Shown piece after piece: positions 1 to 5,404 of a stretch of DNA of 5,404 nt. The first letter of the stretch is position 1. Every line of letters starts with the position of its first letter. The stretch comes from Puniceicoccaceae bacterium. Its GTDB lineage: Bacteria; Verrucomicrobiota; Verrucomicrobiia; Opitutales; Coraliomargaritaceae. The notes below the pieces were generated by a model, which ran no database searches, was not told the origin of the DNA, and worked only from the letters and a program-made list of their open reading frames with translations. The stretch covers positions 1-5,404 of the forward strand of contig WTIG01000034.1 of assembly GCA_011522825.1 (NCBI GenBank). The letters are read 5' to 3'. The position numbers were made by a program, and so were the translations under genes.

Positions 1-23
1 AGAAAACGTACATCAAGCACTTG

Positions 24-46
24 TTAATTATTATAAAAATAATTAA
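24..46. repeat. AT-only inverted repeat upstream of the MFS gene
   Basis: The 9-bp arms TTAATTATT (24-32) and AATAATTAA (38-46) are perfect reverse complements separated by the 5-nt loop ATAAA. The repeat ends 18 bp before the chosen ATG at 65. It could be an operator or promoter element for the transporter, since TATAAA at 32-37 lies inside it, or the 3' end of an upstream transcript. There is no GC-rich stem, and no convincing -35 box at the right distance from TATAAA. Dyads made only of A and T also arise easily by chance in AT-rich DNA. The pairing is seen directly; any function is inference. Confidence 0.3.
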
Positions 47-64
47 TTGGCCACTTGTATACTT

Positions 65-1417
65 ATGAAGTCCGATACTCAAAAAGGCCAACAAACACTT
101 AAGATTGTCTTTTTGACTTTGTTTTTGGATCTTGTGGGGTTTTCCATTATCTTTCCCCTATTTCCAGATTTATTGGATTACTACATAACCGAGGGTGGAT
201 CCTCTAACTCAAAAAGCTTCTTAGCACAGTTAGTTGCACCACTTTACCAATTAGCTGAACTCAGCGCACACCCAAACCCTAAATTTATTACAACTGTGCT
301 TTTCGGTGGTATTTTGGGATCTCTTTATTCTTTATTGCAGTTTATTTTTGCACCCATTTGGGGTAGTTTATCAGATACACATGGTCGCAAAAAAATCCTT
401 TTGATAACAATATCAGGACTAGCGTTGAGTTACTTAATTTGGGGTTTATCTGGTAACTTCTGGATACTTATAGTCGCTCGTATAGTTGGCGGAGTAATGG
501 GTGGCAATTTGTCAGTTGCCACTGCCGTAGTAGCTGATGTCACACCAAAAGAAAAACGCACTTCAGGAATGGCTATTGTTGGCATTGCTTTTGGGCTTGG
601 CTTCATCATGGGTCCAGCAATCGGAGGTTTCTTAGGACAGTTTAACCTTCTAGAAAGTTACCCATCCTTCGTTTCCATTGGAATAAATCCATTTTCAATA
701 ACTGCATTTTTCAGCCTATTACTTTCTTTAATCAATCTTGCTTGGGTCTATCTCAAATTTGAGGAAACTCTCCCACTAGAAGCTAGAAAAAAAACTCAAG
801 CTGAGCCGTTTAAATTATTCAGCTTATTTCAGCATAAAAATGCTCAAATTAAGTCTTTGAATTTAACATACCTTATATACATGACTGCTTTCAGTGGGAT
901 GGAATTCACCCTAACCTTTCTTGCAGTTGATCGCTTCTTCTTCTCAACGATACAGAATGGATTTATGTTTGTTTATATAGGATTACTATTAGTGCTCACT
1001 CAGGGACTCTTAGTCCGAAGGTTTAGCCCAGTACTCGGTGAATCCAAGCTATCCTCATTTGGGCTAGCATCTGGCGTGATCGCTTTTATCTTATTATCCT
1101 TTTCAACACATCTCATTCTGTTCTTTGTAGCCCTTGCTTTTATGGCTCTATCCATTGGACTAACATCACCCTCAATGAGTGCACTTGTTTCTTTATCTGC
1201 AAAGGAACACGAGCAGGGAGAAATCCTTGGATTATTTCGCTCTGCAGGCTCTTTTGCAAGAACGATAGGACCGCTAACAGCCTCAAGTATGTACTTCTTG
1301 CTAGGAGACAATACAGCCTATTTGATAGGTGCCTTTTTAGTTTTTGTCGCAGTAGTCATGTTCAAGACAAAGGTTAGCCTGTTATCCATAAAATCAGTGG
1401 ATAATAACCCTGTATAG
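65..1417 (+). CDS. MFS transporter, DHA1 / TetA-MFSD10-like drug:H+ antiporter
   Basis: This 450-residue inner-membrane protein has about 12 hydrophobic segments in two halves, as expected for the major facilitator superfamily. TM1 (about 13-35) carries LDLVGF and PLFP. MFS motif A, GSLSDTHGRKK, is at residues 100-110 in the TM2-TM3 loop. An acidic and basic stretch (ADVTPKEKR) lies between TM4 and TM5. The antiporter motif C, of the form G-x3-G-x5-GP-x2-GG, is at 173-188 in TM5, which points to proton-coupled export, as in tetracycline and multidrug pumps. The second half starts near residue 265. The loop between TM1 and TM2 (about 36-76) is unusually long. VLFGGILGSLYSLLQF (78-93) strongly recalls eukaryotic MFSD10/TETRAN as I remember it. 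The ATG at 65 is preferred over an in-frame TTG at 47, which would abut the AT dyad and add only six residues; neither start has a clear ribosome binding site. The gene is monocistronic here and convergent with greA. The substrate is unknown; drug or organic-anion export is a family-based guess. Confidence 0.9.
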   Translation: MKSDTQKGQQTLKIVFLTLFLDLVGFSIIFPLFPDLLDYYITEGGSSNSKSFLAQLVAPLYQLAELSAHPNPKFITTVLFGGILGSLYSLLQFIFAPIWGSLSDTHGRKKILLITISGLALSYLIWGLSGNFWILIVARIVGGVMGGNLSVATAVVADVTPKEKRTSGMAIVGIAFGLGFIMGPAIGGFLGQFNLLESYPSFVSIGINPFSITAFFSLLLSLINLAWVYLKFEETLPLEARKKTQAEPFKLFSLFQHKNAQIKSLNLTYLIYMTAFSGMEFTLTFLAVDRFFFSTIQNGFMFVYIGLLLVLTQGLLVRRFSPVLGESKLSSFGLASGVIAFILLSFSTHLILFFVALAFMALSIGLTSPSMSALVSLSAKEHEQGEILGLFRSAGSFARTIGPLTASSMYFLLGDNTAYLIGAFLVFVAVVMFKTKVSLLSIKSVDNNPV

Positions 1418-1441
1418 AAACTGTACACACAAGCGAATGCC

Positions 1442-1470
1442 AATATTTACACGGTGTTGCTGTAAATATT
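1442..1470. terminator. Perfect 10-bp inverted repeat between convergent genes, possible bidirectional transcript end
   Basis: AATATTTACA (1442-1451) and TGTAAATATT (1461-1470) are exact reverse complements around a 9-nt loop. The repeat lies in the 91-bp gap between the 3' ends of the MFS gene (stop 1417) and greA (stop 1509), where a shared terminator would be expected. The stem is AT-rich and has no U-run on either side, so it is not a classical intrinsic terminator. A 3'-end-stabilising hairpin or a protein-binding palindrome is also possible. The rest of the gap shows nothing I can name. Confidence 0.4.
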
Positions 1471-1508
1471 ACCCTTAGAGATAAGCCAATACATAATAGT
1501 AAGAAAGT

Positions 1509-3377
1509 TTAAGAGTTGAGGTCTACCCAACGTTCAATGGTAAGAATAGTCCATTGCTCTTCATTTCCATCAATATTTGTACTTACTGTGTCATTGACTT
1601 TCTTTCCAATAATACTCTGAGCTAGTGGCGTTTTATAGGAAAGTATATCATTGTCTGGATCGCTATCCCATGCCCCTAAAATAGAATATTTACGAGTTTG
1701 GTTTGTTGACCCCTCTTTCAATGTAACAACATTACCGATGCCTACCGTTTCTTTATTGGCATCAGTGAAGTCAGTAACATTAGCAATTGATAAATTAACT
1801 TCTAACTCATTTTTACGGGCTAACAATAAATCCTGATCCTGTCTGGCCATTTTATACTCAGAATTTTCTTTCAAATCACCATGTTCTCTAGCCGTTGCAA
1901 TGGCTTCTTTATTTTCTGGGATTTTAACATTAATTAATTCTTCGTATTCAGATTTGGCTAAATCAAAACTCTTCTGCGATACCACTAGTACATCAGAATG
2001 TTCTTCTGCAGTAACGGTTGCTTCAGCAGAAAGTAAGCTTTGTATAGACGGGTAAAGTTTAATGAAACGAGCTAATAGAGATTTCTTAGTCAGGTCTTCA
2101 AACCCTTGATTCAATAATAAAGTTTGAGCTAGGTCTGTAGCAATTTCCACATTTGAACCATTGAGTAAATCTGGAATCAAATCTCTATCATCACTGAGTA
2201 AATCTGCAAGTGGTATGCGACGAGCACTAGCATTTTGAAGCGCTTCATTATCAATAGCATAAAACATAGCCGATAATAATTTAGTAGAAATCAATGGTGC
2301 AATTAAGCTTTCATACTTCTTAGAAGCACGGTTTTTAACGATCCAGAATAAGAGTGGTCCTTTAATTGTTTGATCCGATAGCCAGCGGTCTAAGCAATAA
2401 TTAACTCTTTCACCCATTTCTTCCTCGAGCATGAAATTAATACATTCCGTGGTGAACTTACCGCTAGAATTTTTAAGTAAGTCTTCAGACATACTTGAGT
2501 ATCGGTCAGGGAAAACTCGCTTAATCAAATCTAAGTATCGAGCATAATAAACGACTGGTAGGTCGGAGGCTAATTCGGAAAAATCAACGGTGGCCTCTAA
2601 AATAGATTTAGATGAAGGTTCAAGAATTTCGACATCTTCATGAAGATCTCTAGCTAAATTGTTTCGCACCCAAACACCGTGTAAGCGATCCGCTTGGCTC
2701 AAGGTTTTCGTATTCTTAATAGCGTCTGTAAGAGCATTCAAAATGTCTGGCAACTCTTCTTTAATGACTGAAATGTTTTCAGAAAGTTTATATAACTTCT
2801 CAGCTAGATTGATTTTTTCCTTAGAATTTTTTGTAGCATGGAACTGTTCAAGTACTTCCTCTTCTGGATTAATCGGCTCATCCCTTAAAATATAATAATC
2901 TGTTTTCTTAAGAGGAACACCAATTCTTGGGTCTTTAGCCAGAAGTTTCTTTGTAGCAGTCCACCATTTCTTATATTTAATAACGCCAATTAAACGGGCT
3001 AAAACACGTTCTATTTCTGATGCCATCATTGATTGGCTATCCGCATTCTCTAAAATTAAGACAATTAAATCGCAGGGTTTTTTCTTTATCAATTCCTCGA
3101 TTCGCTCTGGATTGGTTCTTGAAAGCACCAAGACATCGTTCTCAGAAAGTACATCTAACTTATCTGCACAGAAAGCAGGTGCCATAGCATGACCTGTCTT
3201 ACCCTCTTCAAAATCAATAATTAAACGATCATCCGATTCTATGTAATCGACAATTTTTCCAAAACCCCAGCTTCTATGGAGGCAGTAGTTCCCCGGTATC
3301 ATAACCTCAAATTTAGATCGAAAGGATTCTAATTTTGGATTTTTTTCTATTAAAGAATCAATGGCACTTTTATTCAT
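1509..3377 (-). CDS. greA: Long-form transcription elongation factor GreA with about 460-residue N-terminal extension
   Basis: GreA enters the RNA polymerase secondary channel and stimulates cleavage of backtracked RNA. Residues 465-622 form a complete GreA of about 158 residues, the same size as the E. coli protein. The coiled coil (about 467-537) has the tip GDLKENSEY at 500-508, so D501 and E504 match the catalytic acidic pair D41/E44 of E. coli. The C-terminal FKBP-like domain (about 543-618) includes YSILGAWDSD and PLAQSIIGKKVND. Upstream lie about 460 residues absent from ordinary GreA. Residues 29-76 look like a small beta-rich Tudor/CarD-like module, with HRSWGFGKI followed by an IDFEEG strand. 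Residues about 90-450 look mostly helical with no catalytic motif I recognise. A low-complexity linker (448-465) joins the halves. Long GreA proteins are, as I recall, a chlamydial and verrucomicrobial trait, so this is probably not a local fusion accident. The start is the first in-frame ATG, 52 bp from the divergent rsmB, with no Shine-Dalgarno sequence. No frameshift is seen. Confidence 0.93.
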   Translation of the reverse strand: MNKSAIDSLIEKNPKLESFRSKFEVMIPGNYCLHRSWGFGKIVDYIESDDRLIIDFEEGKTGHAMAPAFCADKLDVLSENDVLVLSRTNPERIEELIKKKPCDLIVLILENADSQSMMASEIERVLARLIGVIKYKKWWTATKKLLAKDPRIGVPLKKTDYYILRDEPINPEEEVLEQFHATKNSKEKINLAEKLYKLSENISVIKEELPDILNALTDAIKNTKTLSQADRLHGVWVRNNLARDLHEDVEILEPSSKSILEATVDFSELASDLPVVYYARYLDLIKRVFPDRYSSMSEDLLKNSSGKFTTECINFMLEEEMGERVNYCLDRWLSDQTIKGPLLFWIVKNRASKKYESLIAPLISTKLLSAMFYAIDNEALQNASARRIPLADLLSDDRDLIPDLLNGSNVEIATDLAQTLLLNQGFEDLTKKSLLARFIKLYPSIQSLLSAEATVTAEEHSDVLVVSQKSFDLAKSEYEELINVKIPENKEAIATAREHGDLKENSEYKMARQDQDLLLARKNELEVNLSIANVTDFTDANKETVGIGNVVTLKEGSTNQTRKYSILGAWDSDPDNDILSYKTPLAQSIIGKKVNDTVSTNIDGNEEQWTILTIERWVDLNS

Positions 3378-3429
3378 AATAATGCAAGTTGTAAAAAGAT
3401 GAAAGTTAACTATGAGTCATATTTAGCAA
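3378..3429. promoter_or_regulatory. Divergent greA/rsmB intergenic region with two adjacent short palindromes
   Basis: These 52 bp separate the ATG codons of greA (-) and rsmB (+), so promoters for both genes should lie here or extend into the coding sequences. Two short perfect dyads touch each other: AGTTAACT (3404-3411) and TATGAGTCATA (3411-3421). They could be an operator shared by both directions. A weak plus-strand promoter reading is TTGTAA (3389-3394), a 16-bp spacer and TATGAG (3411-3416), which would overlap the dyads. Neither start has a Shine-Dalgarno sequence. The region's role follows from its position; the exact boxes are speculative. Confidence 0.35.
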
Positions 3430-4725
3430 ATGAGAAGCGTTAATTTCAAAAAATCGAATAAAAAAAAGAGCACCTGGGCTTTGGCAACTCTTTTGATGAA
3501 GAAATATTTGGATTCTGGGGCTAAAATAAACGACTTATTTGATTCGATTTCCACTTCAATAGAGCCGATGCAGTTGAATCACTGTAAATTTCTTTTTTAT
3601 GGTGCTTTAAGAAATACCCTTAGAATTGAAAGTGCTTTAAATACTTTAATTAAAAAGAAACCTAAAAATCTTGTTCTCGCCCTATTTTTTATTTCTGGGT
3701 ACGAACTATTAGAGCACTCGGACCATAAAAAAGAAAAAATAATACACAATGCAGTGGAAGAAGCTAAGAGCATTGTGAGTGCAAATGAAGTCAAATTTAT
3801 TAATGCAGTATTGAGAAAACTCACTGAAGCCCTAGAAAATCAATCACCTAAAAAATCACTTTCTGAGTTTTATAGTCATCCCAAATGGCTTGTAGATCAT
3901 TGGATAAAACAATTTGGGAAAAAATATACTGAAGAACTATTGGTTTGGAATCAAAGCATACCCCGCTTATATCTCTATTCAAAAATGCTCCCAGAGACTT
4001 TAGTAAGGAAGCTAAACTATATCGGACCTAACCTATTTGAGCTTCCTGAAAAGAGCCTTCAAGATCCCGCAATCAAAGAATTATTAAACCTAGGGCATGG
4101 CTATATTAAAGACCCAGCAACTTTAAATTCAGTCAATGCTCTCGATCCGAAACCTAATGAGGCCATTTTAGACCTATGTGCAGCACCTGGAGGCAAAACT
4201 TTTGATTGCATTCAAAGAATGGAAAATAAAGGCACGATTGTGGCCATAGATTTACCCAATAAGCGAATAAATCGATTGGAGGAAAACCTCCGTTCATTTC
4301 AAAGTGAGAACCCTAAGTTGAGTATATTCCCACATGATATATTAACTATTGAAGATCGTACGTTTACCGAAGCGAAATTGCCTAACAAGTACGACGGTAT
4401 TCTGCTAGATGCACCGTGTTCAAATACGGGAGTAATTCAACGGAAGCCAGACATTCGATATCGACTGAATAGAGAAGATATCGATCAATGTGCGAAATTG
4501 CAGTTAACATTACTAACAAAAGCAAGCCAATGGGTAAAAGACCAAGGTCGCATTGTTTACAGTACCTGTAGCATAGATTATGAAGAGAATGATGCAGTAG
4601 TTAATGCTTTTTTAAGCTCTCCTCAAGGCAGTCAATTTACACTTGCTAAGAAAAAAACATACTACCCTTGGGAACAAAAATACGATGGTGCTGGTGTATT
4701 TTTACTCGTTAAATCTAAGTCTTAA
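3430..4725 (+). CDS. rsmB: 16S rRNA (cytosine-C5)-methyltransferase, RsmB/Sun family
   Basis: This is an S-adenosylmethionine-dependent RNA m5C methyltransferase; the E. coli homologue modifies C967 of 16S rRNA. Its 431 residues are close to E. coli RsmB (429). A helical NusB-like RNA-binding domain occupies about 14-135 (STWALATLLMKKYL through FINAVLRKL). A linker with HPKWLVDHWIKQFG (150-163) leads into the Rossmann-fold methyltransferase. Motif I, ILDLCAAPGGKT, is at 246-257 and binds the cofactor. VAIDLPNKRINRLEENL (271-287) follows, with D274 as the likely ribose-binding acid. Motif IV, LLDAPCS, is at 325-331 with C330. Motif VI, VYSTCSIDYEEN, is at 376-387 with C380 as the expected nucleophile. 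The usual QD of the segment before motif I is KD here (227-228), and motif IV continues as SNTG instead of the common SATG or SGTG. Both catalytic cysteines are present, so it should be active. The start is the first ATG, just before the NusB domain. It is divergent from greA and convergent with the fumarase gene. Confidence 0.93.
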   Translation: MRSVNFKKSNKKKSTWALATLLMKKYLDSGAKINDLFDSISTSIEPMQLNHCKFLFYGALRNTLRIESALNTLIKKKPKNLVLALFFISGYELLEHSDHKKEKIIHNAVEEAKSIVSANEVKFINAVLRKLTEALENQSPKKSLSEFYSHPKWLVDHWIKQFGKKYTEELLVWNQSIPRLYLYSKMLPETLVRKLNYIGPNLFELPEKSLQDPAIKELLNLGHGYIKDPATLNSVNALDPKPNEAILDLCAAPGGKTFDCIQRMENKGTIVAIDLPNKRINRLEENLRSFQSENPKLSIFPHDILTIEDRTFTEAKLPNKYDGILLDAPCSNTGVIQRKPDIRYRLNREDIDQCAKLQLTLLTKASQWVKDQGRIVYSTCSIDYEENDAVVNAFLSSPQGSQFTLAKKKTYYPWEQKYDGAGVFLLVKSKS

Positions 4726-4733
4726 GTAACTAG

Positions 4734-5404
4734 TTATTTTTTTGCAGATTCATAAGCATTCATAGCGCATTTCGAACAACTATCAGCGACTGATGCAAAA
4801 AAGTCATTTCCCTTATCATCGATTAAAATATAGGCTGGAAAATCAACTACATCAATTTCCCAAATCGCTTCCATTCCTAGTTCAGGATATTCTAAGACTT
4901 TAACAGACTTAATATTTTCTTCGGCCAAAAGAGCGGCCGGGCCACCGATTGAGCCTAAATAAAAACCACCGTATTGTTGGCATGCATCAACAACTGTTTG
5001 AGAACGATTGCCCTTAGCTAACATAATCATAGAACCGCCAGCTGCTTGAAATTGTTCTACGTAACTATCCATTCGCCCGGCAGTTGTTGGACCAAATGAA
5101 CCAGAAGCTTTACCCTCTGGAGTTTTTGCTGGGCCTGCGTAATAAATAATATGTTCTTTGAAATAGTCAGGTAACGCTTCTCCACTATCTAATCGCTCTT
5201 TTATTTTAGCATGTGCAATATCTCTAGCTACGACAATTTTCCCCGTTAGCTCAAGTGCTGTAGCAATAGGATATCCACTTAATTGCTTTAATAAAACGGC
5301 CATCGGTTGATTTAGGTTAATTTTTTCCGCCTTCTCTTTTGAGGAAAATGAATGTTCTGGCAAAAACCTTGAAGGATTATCTTCTAACTTCTCAAGCCAG
5401 ATTC
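4734..5404 (-). CDS. Fumarate hydratase class I (iron-sulfur, FumA type), C-terminal part; 5' end outside window
   Basis: Class I fumarase interconverts fumarate and malate in the TCA cycle using an oxygen-sensitive [4Fe-4S] cluster. The visible 222 residues are the C-terminal domain and the end of the linker. A TTG at 5361-5363 reads in frame as an internal Leu: upstream codons continue to the window edge as IWLEKLEDNPSRF, so this is a single-chain enzyme cut by the window, not a separate beta subunit. Numbering from that Leu, conserved blocks are VARDIAHAKIKERL (45-58), YYAGPAKTPEG (74-84), SGSFGPTTAGRMDSY (87-101), MIMLAKGNRS (112-121) and YLGSIGGPAALLAEE. R47, T93, R97 and K117 have exactly the spacing of Leishmania fumarase active-site residues R421, T467, R471 and K491 as I remember them. 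A C-terminal CSKC recalls the CTRC end of E. coli FumA. The cluster cysteines lie in the unseen N-terminal domain. The stop is 8 bp from the rsmB stop. I give no symbol because FumA, FumB and FumD cannot be told apart here. Confidence 0.95.
   Translation of the reverse strand, partial: IWLEKLEDNPSRFLPEHSFSSKEKAEKINLNQPMAVLLKQLSGYPIATALELTGKIVVARDIAHAKIKERLDSGEALPDYFKEHIIYYAGPAKTPEGKASGSFGPTTAGRMDSYVEQFQAAGGSMIMLAKGNRSQTVVDACQQYGGFYLGSIGGPAALLAEENIKSVKVLEYPELGMEAIWEIDVVDFPAYILIDDKGNDFFASVADSCSKCAMNAYESAKK

Noticed and set aside
1..46. End of an upstream plus-strand gene, with in-frame stops at 25-27 or 44-46
   Set aside because: Only 8 to 14 codons are visible in either frame and nothing is recognisable, so no feature can be supported.
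47..64. TTG at 47 as the start of the MFS gene, giving six extra residues (MATCIL)
   Set aside because: The ATG at 65 gives a normal short cytoplasmic N-terminus before TM1. The TTG abuts an AT dyad and has no ribosome binding site.
1000..1311. Minus-strand open frame opposite the MFS gene
   Set aside because: It lies wholly inside a well-supported membrane-protein gene and has no domain pattern. The same applies to the small open frames at 1651-1836, 2659-2895 and 3597-3824, which are shadows of greA and rsmB.
4727..4743. Palindrome TAACTAGTTA followed by seven T as a terminator between rsmB and the fumarase gene
   Set aside because: The palindrome has no room for a loop; the best hairpin has only three A-T pairs. 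The T-run is the Lys-Lys end of the fumarase gene plus adjacent codons.
5361..5363. TTG as the start codon of a separate fumarase beta subunit
   Set aside because: The frame stays open to the window edge and encodes a plausible linker (IWLEKLEDNPSRF), so the codon is an internal Leu.

Overview
The window is an AT-rich piece of a bacterial chromosome that carries four protein genes on alternating strands, with little non-coding sequence. The best clue to the organism is the 622-residue GreA. Its last ~158 residues are an ordinary GreA, but about 460 extra residues precede them. From memory, such long GreA proteins are typical of the Chlamydiae/Verrucomicrobia side of the PVC superphylum. With a class I fumarase and an MFS exporter alongside, a free-living, low-GC Verrucomicrobiota member seems likelier than a chlamydia. 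This placement is inference; no search was possible.

Layout: (1) 1-64 is a short leader with an AT-only inverted repeat. (2) 65-1417 (+) encodes a drug:H+ antiporter-type MFS transporter that resembles the TetA/MFSD10 (TETRAN) branch. (3) 1418-1508 is a convergent gap with a perfect 10-bp inverted repeat. (4) 1509-3377 (-) encodes the long GreA. (5) 3378-3429 is a 52-bp divergent intergenic region. (6) 3430-4725 (+) encodes an RsmB-type 16S rRNA m5C methyltransferase with an N-terminal NusB domain. (7) 4734-5404 (-) is the C-terminal part of a class I iron-sulfur fumarase that runs off the right edge. It is tail-to-tail with rsmB, 8 bp apart.

The genes do not form one pathway. greA and rsmB share a divergent control region and both belong to the gene-expression machinery (RNA polymerase rescue and rRNA modification). 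The fumarase is a TCA-cycle enzyme and the transporter stands alone. None of the three visible starts has a recognisable Shine-Dalgarno sequence. I see no mobile element, CRISPR array, tRNA, rRNA or phage signal. I did not find a new multi-gene system. The most interesting object is the large uncharacterised N-terminal part of GreA, which begins with a small domain resembling the Tudor/CarD-like modules that other proteins use to bind RNA polymerase.
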